DNA from: CAYYAQ01 sp964469555
GTDB taxonomy: Bacteria > Planctomycetota > UBA1135 > UBA2386
Direction of reading: 5' to 3'
DNA length: 64,000 nt
Assembly: GCA_964469555.1 (NCBI GenBank)
Contig: CAYYAQ010000001.1
Coordinates: 81,959-145,958 of the forward strand
In this document: positions 1-8,227 of the stretch, piece by piece
Position numbering within the stretch: the first letter of the stretch is position 1
Layout: each line of letters starts with the position of its first letter
The notes under the pieces: model-generated
The model's input: the letters and a program-made list of their open reading frames with translations, nothing else
Told to the model about the DNA's origin: nothing
Databases searched by the model: none
Made by a program: the position numbers and the translations under genes

Positions 1-1
1 G

Positions 2-268
2 CGAATCACACCTCCCCCTCTCGCTGAGTTCCCAGCCACTCCGGAACGAAGGTCCCCACTGCCCGCCGGGCTTGGTCTCGATGCACCCGAGTGGCGGAAG
101 GGATTCTTGTGGCTCGTCGCGCAGCAATTTCCGCGGGCCTATCCGGCATTCCTCGTCTCGGTTGGCGCTCACGATTTTTCGACGAATCCCGTCGAGGACT
201 TCTACGCTGGACTGGGGTTGCGCGAGCGAAACGCGGAGTTGCTCGTCAACATCGTCGATCCGTCATGA
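2..268 (+). CDS. C-terminal part of an unrecognised protein, cut by the window edge
   Basis: The frame is open from base 2 to the TGA at 266-268 and has no start inside the window, so only the last 88 residues are visible. The stretch is rich in aromatic residues (EWRKGFLWLVAQQFP, then a segment around DFYAGLGLRERNAELLV), which reads like a folded C-terminus and not a shadow frame. Its stop overlaps the ATG of the next gene in an ATGA arrangement, and the next three genes are coupled the same way, so it is probably the upstream member of one operon. I do not recognise the family. Possible settings are sugar or nucleotide metabolism, judged only from the neighbours. Confidence 0.6.
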   Translation, partial: RITPPPLAEFPATPERRSPLPAGLGLDAPEWRKGFLWLVAQQFPRAYPAFLVSVGAHDFSTNPVEDFYAGLGLRERNAELLVNIVDPS

Positions 269-1599
269 ACGACCGTTCGCGACGCACTGTGAGTCCCGCG
301 CCCGGACCGCTGTCCTGGTTGTTTCCGGAGATCGCTGCGTTCGAGCGGTCTGTACCCGAGGGCGTGCTGGACGAGGGGCGGCGCGGGACGTCGAACGCGT
401 TGCGACTCGGAATTCTCGGCAAGTACGAAGAGGTGACCATCGCTTCGGGTCCGCGGGGTCGCACGATGCTTCGAGTACTGCGCCAGGTGTTTCGTGATGG
501 CGGCCCGCGCCTTGTTCTCGATGACGGAGTCCCCCAGTTTGAACCGGACTTCATCGCGAGCACGGTCGACGTCGAACCCGGCGCGGTCTTGCTGCCGTCC
601 GGGTCCTTTTGTGCACCGAGCGAGTTGGTCGAGGGTCAGGTCGGTCTCCTCGCGTTGCGACCGAGCCAGGCGACCCAGGACATTGAGGTCGGACGGCGCG
701 CCTCCGCCGGGTGCCGCGGTCGGATCATCCCGGTCTTTCTCACGGATCCGCAACTGCCGGAAGACGCTCACACGCGCCTTCCGGAGTCATGGTGGGGGTT
801 GCTCCCCGGCGATCACTACCCCGACGCGCTGCGCGCCGCGCACCACGAGTGGATGCGCGAGCTCTGGCCCGAACGCTTCCTGAGGTTTCGGGCGCTAGAG
901 GCGAATGCGTTGGCAGGATTCGACCTCTACGACGAAGTGTTGCGCGGTCGCTACGACGGTGTCGTTCCCCACGACCGTCCGTTGGTCAATCGCCCCCTGA
1001 TTATCGGCATCGATGGCATCGACGGGGCTGGAAAATCGAGCCAGATGAACGCGCTCCGTGAGTATCTGGAATCGAGGGGACTCCGCGTCGGCGTGCACAA
1101 GATCTACAGGCACGGTGTGTTCCACGACACGGTGACCGACGTCACGCGGCAGTGCAAGGGCGGGCGCAACCTGCACCTGTGGCGGTTGCAGCGTCACGTC
1201 AAGCTGTTCGATTCGGCGAAGTACTACTACAGCTCCGTCCTGCCCGAGATGTCGCGTTGCGACGTGATGATCTTCGATCGGTACGTGCAGACGCATCGGG
1301 CCGCGGGGCTCGGTCGTTACGGGCATGACCCGTACGCGAGGGAGTTCTTGTCCGTCTACCCGAAGGCCGATCGAGTGTACCTTCTCGACCTACCCGAGGC
1401 GAAAGCGCTCGAGAGGATCTCCGAGCGCGAGGAGTACACGGTCGACGAGAACCCGTACATGCTCTCACGTTTCCGCACGGCGTTGCTCGAGATCGCGGCG
1501 GAGGAACAGATGGTCGTCCTCGACAGCGAAGCGAGCATCGAGGCGAACCACGCGCGAATTCGAGAGGATGTGGACCGGATGCTGGAGGAGCGGGCGTGA
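265..1599 (+). CDS. Thymidylate-kinase-like P-loop protein with a long N-terminal domain
   Basis: The 444-residue protein has a C-terminal thymidylate-kinase-like domain (about residues 245-444). Its P-loop GIDGIDGAGKSS starts near residue 248 and a FDRY segment, matching the DR(Y/H) motif of the family, follows further on. Classical thymidylate kinases are about 210 residues, so the first 240 residues are an extra domain that I do not recognise. That part contains WWGLLPGDHYPDALRAAHHEW and looks globular. ATG at 265 was chosen because it overlaps the preceding stop; a longer open frame begins at 91 but would run over the preceding gene. Co-occurrence with a Nudix hydrolase and a glycosyltransferase suggests a nucleotide or nucleotide-sugar role and not the housekeeping dTMP kinase. 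The substrate is unknown. Confidence 0.8.
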   Translation: MNDRSRRTVSPAPGPLSWLFPEIAAFERSVPEGVLDEGRRGTSNALRLGILGKYEEVTIASGPRGRTMLRVLRQVFRDGGPRLVLDDGVPQFEPDFIASTVDVEPGAVLLPSGSFCAPSELVEGQVGLLALRPSQATQDIEVGRRASAGCRGRIIPVFLTDPQLPEDAHTRLPESWWGLLPGDHYPDALRAAHHEWMRELWPERFLRFRALEANALAGFDLYDEVLRGRYDGVVPHDRPLVNRPLIIGIDGIDGAGKSSQMNALREYLESRGLRVGVHKIYRHGVFHDTVTDVTRQCKGGRNLHLWRLQRHVKLFDSAKYYYSSVLPEMSRCDVMIFDRYVQTHRAAGLGRYGHDPYAREFLSVYPKADRVYLLDLPEAKALERISEREEYTVDENPYMLSRFRTALLEIAAEEQMVVLDSEASIEANHARIREDVDRMLEERA

Positions 1600-2048
1600 C
1601 CTTGTCCCTCCGCATCGATCCAGGTCCACCTACGGATGGCTGGCGCAACTTGTTCCCGTCGGACGGCGAGTTCGTCGGAGCAATTGGCGGCATGCGGAAG
1701 TGGACGTCGGTGCTGAAGACGGTCCCCGATGGTGTCTTCATCGAGTTCTACGCGTACGAGGTTCTCGAGCGCGCCCGGGAGTTCGGGCCCGTTGGCGAAG
1801 ACGAGGCCTGGCAGATTCCGTTCTGGGCGGAGGCCGTGTTCGACGCTGCGGACATCCGGGTTCACGCCGGTCGGGAGATCGAGCGGATGTTGCCGGTGTT
1901 TGACCGCGTTGTGATCGCAGTTCGACCAGTGGAGCTGCTGATCACCGAAGCGAACCGCGTGCTCGGCGCGGCGCGTTTCGATCCACGACGCTACGCCCGT
2001 GCCCTCGCCGACCTGGCTACCGTGCGTGGCTGGGAGGTCGAGTCGTGA
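1596..2048 (+). CDS. Hypothetical protein, 150 aa
   Basis: GTG start overlaps the TGA of the kinase-like gene by four bases (GTGA), and its own stop overlaps the next start in the same way, so translation is probably coupled. The protein has no signal peptide or membrane segment. The composition is that of a mixed alpha/beta soluble protein with aromatic patches (FIEFYAYEVLERAREFG) and a conserved-looking C-terminal helix (RRYARALADLATVRGWEV). I do not recognise the family. The gene order between a P-loop kinase and a Nudix hydrolase suggests a partner in the same pathway. Confidence 0.7.
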   Translation: MTLSLRIDPGPPTDGWRNLFPSDGEFVGAIGGMRKWTSVLKTVPDGVFIEFYAYEVLERAREFGPVGEDEAWQIPFWAEAVFDAADIRVHAGREIERMLPVFDRVVIAVRPVELLITEANRVLGAARFDPRRYARALADLATVRGWEVES

Positions 2049-2494
2049 GCTATCGCCCGGCGGAGTTGCAGGGTCGCGAAGTCCCGTCCCACCGGACTGT
2101 CGCGGGCGTGTTGATCGCCGACCGCAAGGTGTTGCTCGAGCAACGCGATTCCGACGCGGCGGTCTACCCGGACTGTTGGGACATCCCTGGCGGTCATATC
2201 GAAGGGCAAGAGCTCCCCGAGGAAGCTCTGCGCCGCGAGATGCGCGAAGAGCTCGGCGTCGAAGTGCGGGCATTGTCACTCTGTGCGGTTCAGGACGATC
2301 GTGAGCGGAAGTCGGGGCGCCTGTACCGTCACCTCAGCTTCCTGGTGCGCGGCTACGACGGCGAGGTCTCGCCCGAGGAGGGACAGACCCTCCGCTGGTG
2401 GCCGCTCGAGGAAGCGTCTCGATCCGAGTCGCTGAACCCACTCGCGAGATGGGTGATCTGTCTCATTGTCGAGCAGGGCTGGCACCTGGACTGA
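2045..2494 (+). CDS. Nudix hydrolase
   Basis: 149-residue soluble protein with a complete Nudix box at residues 49-71 (GGHIEG, then REMREELGV), giving the Mg-binding GX5EX7REUXEEXGU pattern. Such enzymes hydrolyse nucleoside diphosphates linked to another moiety. The MutT-like length and the tryptophans before and after the box (WDIPGG and LRWWPL) fit a nucleotide or nucleotide-sugar pyrophosphatase. GTG start at 2045 overlaps the upstream stop. It is the last gene of the plus-strand operon and converges directly on the glycosyltransferase gene, whose stop begins at the next base. The exact substrate cannot be told from sequence. Confidence 0.88.
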   Translation: MSYRPAELQGREVPSHRTVAGVLIADRKVLLEQRDSDAAVYPDCWDIPGGHIEGQELPEEALRREMREELGVEVRALSLCAVQDDRERKSGRLYRHLSFLVRGYDGEVSPEEGQTLRWWPLEEASRSESLNPLARWVICLIVEQGWHLD

Positions 2495-3799
2495 CTACTC
2501 GCGAACCACGCGCTCGTAGACCGCGCGCACGTGCGACCAGTGCTCCTTCATCGTCTGCCCTGCGGGACGTTCGGCGCCACGCAGGGTCGCGAGCGTGGAG
2601 GGGTCGTCGAGGAATCGTTGGAGCGTGGACGCGAGAGCCGCGGAGTCGCCGCCGGCGAACGTGACGCCGCGCCCACCGAGTCGTTCGGATGGCGCGCCGC
2701 GATCGGAGACCACGACCGGCAGGCCGAGCAGCATCGCCTCGTCGACGACGTAGCCGTGTGTCTCGCGGAACAAGGAAGCGAAGACCGCGACGTCGTATCG
2801 CGCGAACTCACGCTCCATCTCCGTCTTGTCGAACTCTCCATGGATGACGAGGCGCGTGCGCTTGGCGATGCCGCGCAGCGTCTGCGGGTAGTCGTCGTCG
2901 AGGGTTCGTCCGTAGTGGTGGACCTCGACGGCGCGCGACAGCCTCTCACAGGCCTCGAGCAGGATGTGCATGCCCTTGCCCGGCACAAGCCCCCCCCAGT
3001 TGACGATGCGGAATGCCTCGAACGAATCGTTTGTGGTGCCGGTGACCACCGGTGACAGCTCGGGCTCGGGCAGCGGCAGGGTCTCGAAACCCACGCCTTG
3101 CAACATCGGAATCTCCCGGAGGTAGGCCGCCTGATCGTTCGACAGCGTGAACCGGGCGCGGGCGAGGGAGAGTTCAGACCGATACAATTCGCTGCGGCCC
3201 CGAAGCACTCTCAGCAGTGTCGTTTCATCGGTTCCGGATCGCTGCGTCGAACAGTTGGCGCAGGTTTCGAGCGAGACTTCCGGGTCGCAGATCTGCTCGT
3301 CGCGCATGCGGAAGAACCACGGGCACACCGGGAAGTAGTCGTGCATCGTGACGATGGCCGGGATCCCGAGCTTGGCGGCACGCGTGACGATGTCGCCGGA
3401 GGTGTTGTGCCAGTGGTGCACGTGGAACAGGTCGATGCTCTCGTCGCGCAGACGTTCGAAGACCTCCGCGACATCCTGGTTGATGATCGTGTTCTCTAGA
3501 TCACGTCGCGCGGGTCGGATTCGAAGCACGCGAAGACCCTCGACGAGTTCTTCCGTCCACAGCGTGTCGTTCGCCGAGCAGTCCTGTCCCGCCAAGATCG
3601 TGACGCGGAAACCCTCCGCGACCTGAGTTTGCGCGAGGCGCAGTACATACGTCTCGATGCCGCCCTGAGAGGCAGGCGGAAACGAGTGCAAGACGTGCAA
3701 GACGTGCGGAGTCGAGTCGGGGGGACTGATCTGGCCAAGACTAGCGTCGACGCCGGGCTGCCGGCACCCCACTTGATCGCCGTAGGGGTTGTTTCGCAT
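2495..3799 (-). CDS. GT4 family glycosyltransferase
   Basis: 434-residue cytosolic GT-B glycosyltransferase. The N-terminal acceptor domain begins with HVLHVLHSFPPASQGGIET, the glycine-rich loop typical of GT4 enzymes, and contains HVHHWHNTSGD. The C-terminal donor domain has NWGGLVPGKGM and an E-x7-E type motif in HGYVVDEAMLLGLPVVVSD. A CxxC-like cysteine group (CDPEVSLETCANC) lies near residue 185 and resembles the cysteine insert seen in some GT4 polysaccharide enzymes. ATG at 3799 is supported by the open frame; an in-frame GTG is not needed. It probably adds a sugar from a nucleotide donor during surface polysaccharide synthesis. The acceptor is unknown. Confidence 0.88.
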   Translation of the reverse strand: MRNNPYGDQVGCRQPGVDASLGQISPPDSTPHVLHVLHSFPPASQGGIETYVLRLAQTQVAEGFRVTILAGQDCSANDTLWTEELVEGLRVLRIRPARRDLENTIINQDVAEVFERLRDESIDLFHVHHWHNTSGDIVTRAAKLGIPAIVTMHDYFPVCPWFFRMRDEQICDPEVSLETCANCSTQRSGTDETTLLRVLRGRSELYRSELSLARARFTLSNDQAAYLREIPMLQGVGFETLPLPEPELSPVVTGTTNDSFEAFRIVNWGGLVPGKGMHILLEACERLSRAVEVHHYGRTLDDDYPQTLRGIAKRTRLVIHGEFDKTEMEREFARYDVAVFASLFRETHGYVVDEAMLLGLPVVVSDRGAPSERLGGRGVTFAGGDSAALASTLQRFLDDPSTLATLRGAERPAGQTMKEHWSHVRAVYERVVRE

Positions 3800-3894
3800 G
3801 CGCTACCGCGTCGGATCTCCGTTTGCAGGGGCGAGATCTCGACGTATGTCATGGTCGAAGGGCGCAGCTGAGTCGGAACCTCGCTAGATCTGGG

Positions 3895-4235
3895 TGCGTT
3901 TCGCACGACGCGTCTCTGGTTTTCGTCCTCTTGATCGCCTTGGTAGGTGTCGTGTCCTGCGCGCCATGGCCGCGTGGTGGGACTTCGACCATTGCGCCCG
4001 GTGGTGGCAACGGGACGGAGCTTGCCCAGGCGTTGCGGGACGGGAAGCTCGGCGCGGGCGCGGACACGGGGGTGGAGGAGGAAGACGCCTCCGAGAGTGC
4101 TGCGCCGCCGGCGCGACCGACGTCGAAGTGGTCGTCGATCGTCTCCCCGGCACCTCGAACGCCGAAACCCGTCGATTCCACGTCGTCCTCAACGCCGAGA
4201 ACGAGGCCTACGAAGTTCGCAAGATCCGGATGTGA
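3895..4235 (+). pseudogene. Frameshifted small lipoprotein gene
   Basis: Two frames must be joined to read a sensible protein. The first (from about 3895) gives a hydrophobic signal ending in a lipobox-like LVGVVSC, then an acidic linker (VEEEDASES). From about 4095-4110 the reading continues one frame over with TDVEVVVDRLPGTSNAE and RRFHVVLNAENEAYEVRKIRM up to the TGA at 4233-4235. A single-base indel in the GC-rich run GCGCCGCCGGCGCGACC would explain it. No convincing start codon was found; the only long-frame start is a TTG at 3823. Small lipoproteins of this layout (signal, acidic linker, short beta domain) are common in planctomycetes. It may be a real lesion or a sequencing error. Confidence 0.4.
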
Positions 4236-4257
4236 TTCTGCGTCTTCGTGTCTCGGC

Positions 4258-7137
4258 TCAGTCCGCGTAGTCTTCGATCGGCGGGCAGGCGCAGACCAGG
4301 TTGCGGTCGCCGTGGACGTCGTTGACGCGTGAGACCGGTGGCCAGTACTTGTGGTCGCGGGTCCACGGCGCCGGGAAGGCCGCGAGCTCGCGCGAGTAGC
4401 TGTGGTTCCAGTCGTCGGCGCACACCACGTGGGCGGAGTGGGGAGCGTGCTTGAGCGGGTTGTCCGCGGGATCCGACTTGCCGTCAGCGATGTCCTGCAC
4501 CTCTTGCTGAATCGCGATCATCGCATCGCAGAACCGGTCCAATTCCTCTTTCGGTTCGCTCTCTGTCGGCTCGACCATGAGCGTCCCCGCCACGGGCCAC
4601 GACATCGTCGGCGCGTGGAACCCGTAGTCCATCAGTCGCTTTGCTATGTCGGCGACTTCGATGCCGGCGAGAGCCTTCAGCGGTCGACAGTCGAGGATGC
4701 ACTCGTGCGCGACGCAGTCATCCTGACCTCGGTAGAGGACCGGGTAGTGATCCCCCAGGCGCTTTGCGATGTAGTTCGCGTTGAGGATCGCGACCTTGGT
4801 CGATTCGGTCAGCCCCTCGCCTCCCATCATCGCGATATAGGCGTAGCTGATTGGCAGGATCGAAGGGCTGCCCCACGGCGCGGCGGAGACGGCACCGATC
4901 GAGTGCTCCGATCCCAGACCCACTACGCTGTGCCCCGGCAGGAACGGCACGAGGTGTTCGACCACGCAGATGGGGCCCATCCCGGGTCCGCCACCGCCGT
5001 GCGGAATGCAGAAGGTCTTGTGCAAGTTGAGGTGACAGACATCGCCACCCAGATCGCCGGGCCGGCACAGGCCGACCATCGCGTTCATGTTCGCGCCGTC
5101 GAGATACACCTGCCCGCCGTGGTCGTGCACGATCTGACAGATCTCGCGGATGGTGTCCTCGAACACGCCATGCGTCGACGGATATGTCACCATGATCGCG
5201 GCGAGGTCATCCCGGTGTTCCTCGGCGTGAGCCCGAAGATCGCCGACGTCGATGTTCCCGTCGTCGTCGCACTTCACCACGACGACCTTCATCCCCGCCA
5301 AGATCGCGCTCGCGGGATTCGTGCCGTGTGCCGAACTCGGGATCAGGCAAATGTTCCGCTGCTCCTGACCGCGGCTTCGCTGGTACGCGCGAATCGTCAA
5401 CAAGCCCGCGTACTCGCCCTGCGAACCGGCGTTGGGCTGCAGCGAACATCCCGCGAAACCCGTGATCGAGCACAGCCACTTCTCGAGTCGTGCGTGCAGT
5501 TCGCCGTAACCCTTCGCCTGGTCGAGCGGAGCGAACGGGTGCATCCTGCCGAACTCGGTCCACGTCACCGGGATCATCTCCGCGGCAGCGTTGAGCTTCA
5601 TGGTGCACGACCCGAGCGGAATCATCGACGTCGTCAGGCTGAGGTCTTTCGTCTGCAGCCGATATGTGTAGCGCATCAATTCGGTTTCCGATCGATGGCT
5701 GTGAAACACCGGGTGCATCATGAACTCGGTGGTCCGCGTCACGCTCTCTGGCAACGCGGGTTCAGTCGCCGCGAGCCCCTCCGCGTCGAAGTCCGATTCC
5801 TTGCCGCCGAACACGGCGCACAGTCGCCGCACGTCGTGTCGCGTGACAGTCTCGTCCAACGCGATGCCGATCGTGCCGTCGCCGAAGTCCCGCAGGTTGA
5901 TCCCTGCCGCCACGGCAGTACGCAGCGTCCCAGCGGCGTCGCCGGGCTTGACCCGAATCGTGTCGAAGTAGTCCTGGTTCAGCACCTTGACGCCGAGAGC
6001 ATTCAGCGTGTTCGCCAGCGCCCCCGTGAGGAACCGGACGCGACGGGCGATGTGGGTCAGCCCCTCCGGGCCGTGGTACACCCCGAACATCGCCGCCATG
6101 ATCGCCAACAGAACCTGCGCCGTGCAGATGTTGCTCGTCGCTTTGTCGCGGCGAATGTGTTGTTCGCGCGTCTGCAGCGCCATGCGCAGCGCGGGCTTGC
6201 CGGCGGCGTCGATCGTCACGCCGATGATGCGTCCGGGCAACTGCCGCTTGTAGTCGGCGCGCGCCGCCATGAACGCCGCGTGTGGGCCGCCGTAGCCCAG
6301 CGGAACGCCGAACCGCTGGCTGTTGCCGACGACGACGTCTGCACCAAACTCTCCCGGAGGCTTGATCAACGTCAGCGCGAGAAGGTCGGTCGCCACCGTC
6401 ACAATCGCGTCGGCGTCGTGCGCCTTTTCTACGAACGGACCGAGATCTTCGATCGTGCCGTCGGTCGTCGGGTACTGCACGAGAACGCCGAAGACCTTGT
6501 CGTCGAATATGAACGACGCCGGGGCGCCGACCCGGACCTCGATTCCCAGGGGCTCGGCGCGGGTCTGCACGACTTCGATGGTCTGCGGGTGGCACGTCTC
6601 CGACACGAGATAGACGTTGCGATCGGCGGTCTTGCGTCCCAACACGCGCTGGCTCATCGTCATCGCTTCCGCCGCCGCGGTCGCTTCGTCGAGCAGCGAG
6701 CAGTTCGCTACCTCCATTCCGGTGAGATCGATGATCATCGTCTGGAAATTGAGCAGCGCTTCCAATCGACCCTGAGAGATCTCCGCCTGGTAGGGGGTGT
6801 ACTGCGTGTACCACCCCGGGTTCTCGAGGATGTTGCGCAGGATCGTCGGGGGCGTGAGGCAGTCGTGGTAGCCCATTCCGATGTAGGAACGGAACACCTG
6901 GTTCTGATCCGCGAGCGCGCGCAGCTCGGCGATCACTTCGGTCTCGCCTCGAGCCCTGGGCACCTCCAGATCAAAGTCGCTGAGGATCGCATTCGGGATT
7001 ACGGACTCCATGAGACCGTCGAGCGATTCCTGGCCGAGTGTTTCGAGCATCGCACGGATGTCATTCGAGCGGGGACCGATGTGGCGGGGGGCAAGGGCAT
7101 CCGACCGGGTGGCGACGAGGGAACTGTTCTTGGTCAT
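4258..7137 (-). CDS. gcvP: Glycine dehydrogenase (decarboxylating), glycine cleavage P-protein
   Basis: 959-residue single-chain P-protein, matching the usual length of the fused (non-split) form. The N-terminus has the family signature RHIGPRSNDIRAML, and the pyridoxal-phosphate lysine lies in NLHKTFCIPHGGGGPGMGP near residue 706. Other conserved segments are GNSQRFGVPLGYGGPHAAF, SICTAQ-like SNICTAQVLL and GTNPASAI. It decarboxylates glycine and passes the aminomethyl group to the lipoyl H-protein. The gcvT and gcvH partners are not in this window, so the gene is detached from a gcvTHP operon. The 130-base leader between this gene and the MscS gene shows no recognisable tandem glycine riboswitch. 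Confidence 0.97.
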   Translation of the reverse strand: MTKNSSLVATRSDALAPRHIGPRSNDIRAMLETLGQESLDGLMESVIPNAILSDFDLEVPRARGETEVIAELRALADQNQVFRSYIGMGYHDCLTPPTILRNILENPGWYTQYTPYQAEISQGRLEALLNFQTMIIDLTGMEVANCSLLDEATAAAEAMTMSQRVLGRKTADRNVYLVSETCHPQTIEVVQTRAEPLGIEVRVGAPASFIFDDKVFGVLVQYPTTDGTIEDLGPFVEKAHDADAIVTVATDLLALTLIKPPGEFGADVVVGNSQRFGVPLGYGGPHAAFMAARADYKRQLPGRIIGVTIDAAGKPALRMALQTREQHIRRDKATSNICTAQVLLAIMAAMFGVYHGPEGLTHIARRVRFLTGALANTLNALGVKVLNQDYFDTIRVKPGDAAGTLRTAVAAGINLRDFGDGTIGIALDETVTRHDVRRLCAVFGGKESDFDAEGLAATEPALPESVTRTTEFMMHPVFHSHRSETELMRYTYRLQTKDLSLTTSMIPLGSCTMKLNAAAEMIPVTWTEFGRMHPFAPLDQAKGYGELHARLEKWLCSITGFAGCSLQPNAGSQGEYAGLLTIRAYQRSRGQEQRNICLIPSSAHGTNPASAILAGMKVVVVKCDDDGNIDVGDLRAHAEEHRDDLAAIMVTYPSTHGVFEDTIREICQIVHDHGGQVYLDGANMNAMVGLCRPGDLGGDVCHLNLHKTFCIPHGGGGPGMGPICVVEHLVPFLPGHSVVGLGSEHSIGAVSAAPWGSPSILPISYAYIAMMGGEGLTESTKVAILNANYIAKRLGDHYPVLYRGQDDCVAHECILDCRPLKALAGIEVADIAKRLMDYGFHAPTMSWPVAGTLMVEPTESEPKEELDRFCDAMIAIQQEVQDIADGKSDPADNPLKHAPHSAHVVCADDWNHSYSRELAAFPAPWTRDHKYWPPVSRVNDVHGDRNLVCACPPIEDYAD

Positions 7138-7267
7138 CGAGGGTGTGGACCGTATCTGCGGTTCGGCTTCCGTGGGCGCGGGAGGGGGCCACGTCCGGAT
7201 CTTGGATCAGGACGGGCGGGCAGTCTAGCCGACCTTTCTCACATGGTCACGCCGCGAGGCGGGGCAC

Positions 7268-8209
7268 ATGGTTGCGAAACCAAGGAAAGCTTCGGTAGGC
7301 TTCGTGCACATGCTCGGTTCATGGCAAACGACGGGCTCGACTCCCCCGCAACCCGTTTCGGAGATTGGTGGCGTGTCGGGGCTCGTTTCCGGGGTGGGAG
7401 GCGAACTCGTCGCCTCGGTGCTCGGCGTCGTCGCGTGCGTCGTCGCCTACTTCCTGTTCCGGGTGATCGTCCTCCGGGGTCTCGAGAAGATCTCGCGGAC
7501 GACCGACAACGACCTCGACGATCGTCTCGTGGAGTTCGTCCGGAAGTTCTCGGTATGGGTGTTCATGTTCCTGGCGCTCATGTGGGTGCTGAAGGTCTAC
7601 GAAATCGACGTCTCGCCCTTGCTCGCCGGCGCGGGAATCGCCGGGATCGCCATCGGCTTTGCGGCGAAGGAAGTCCTCGCCGACATCCTCGCCGGCATCT
7701 TCCTGATCGCGGACCAACCGATGCGCACCGGCGACCGAGTGAAGATCGAACGCATCGGCTCGGAGTGGGGTGGTTGGGGCGACGTCGTCGACATCGGCCT
7801 GCGCCGCACCCGCGTCCGAAACAGCGACGGCGTGATCGTCAACTATCCGAACAGTGTCCTGTCGTCGTCGGTGATCACGAACTTCTCGTACGAGATGACG
7901 CCGATCCGAGTCCGGGTGCGTTTTCAGGTCGCGTACGATACCGATCTCGAGGCCGCGACCGAAGTGGCGCGGCGAGCCATCCAGAAGGCCGACCGCGTGT
8001 TGGACGAGACAGCGGAGGTCGTGGTCAGGTCGGTGTGGGACGTGTCCAGGGGTCACGCCACGAGCGGCATCCTTCTCGAAGGGCGCTACCGCATCAAGGA
8101 TGTCCGGAACCGCACGAAGATCCGCTCCGCCGTGCTGCGTTGCCTCGTTGCTGCCCTTCGCGAGTCGGGCATCGAACTTGCGGTGCCTGTCGTCGATCTT
8201 CGAAAGTGA
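7268..8209 (+). CDS. MscS-family mechanosensitive channel
   Basis: 313-residue integral membrane protein of the small-conductance mechanosensitive channel family. Three hydrophobic segments precede the pore helix signature PLLAGAGIAGIAIGFAAKEVLADI, which is followed by the beta domain segment MRTGDRVKIERI and the NYPNS-type loop (VNYPNSVLSSS). The cytoplasmic alpha/beta domain has the VRFQVAYDTDLEAA segment. The start is uncertain: ATG at 7268, or an internal ATG at 7310 that would remove 14 residues; neither has a strong ribosome-binding site, though a weak GAGG lies upstream of 7268. It releases solutes during osmotic downshock. It is divergent from gcvP and 18 bases upstream of the M28 peptidase gene. 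Confidence 0.93.
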   Translation: MVAKPRKASVGFVHMLGSWQTTGSTPPQPVSEIGGVSGLVSGVGGELVASVLGVVACVVAYFLFRVIVLRGLEKISRTTDNDLDDRLVEFVRKFSVWVFMFLALMWVLKVYEIDVSPLLAGAGIAGIAIGFAAKEVLADILAGIFLIADQPMRTGDRVKIERIGSEWGGWGDVVDIGLRRTRVRNSDGVIVNYPNSVLSSSVITNFSYEMTPIRVRVRFQVAYDTDLEAATEVARRAIQKADRVLDETAEVVVRSVWDVSRGHATSGILLEGRYRIKDVRNRTKIRSAVLRCLVAALRESGIELAVPVVDLRK

Positions 8210-8227
8210 CCCCCTGACCATCCACAC

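Noticed and set aside
7138..7267. Glycine riboswitch upstream of gcvP
   Set aside because: The 130-base leader does not show the tandem aptamer core that I would expect; nothing supports it.
4351..8217. Very long plus-strand open frame (1288 codons) opposite gcvP
   Set aside because: It is the antisense shadow of a GC-rich gene; its translation is Arg/His/Val-rich with no domain, and gcvP on the other strand is unambiguous.
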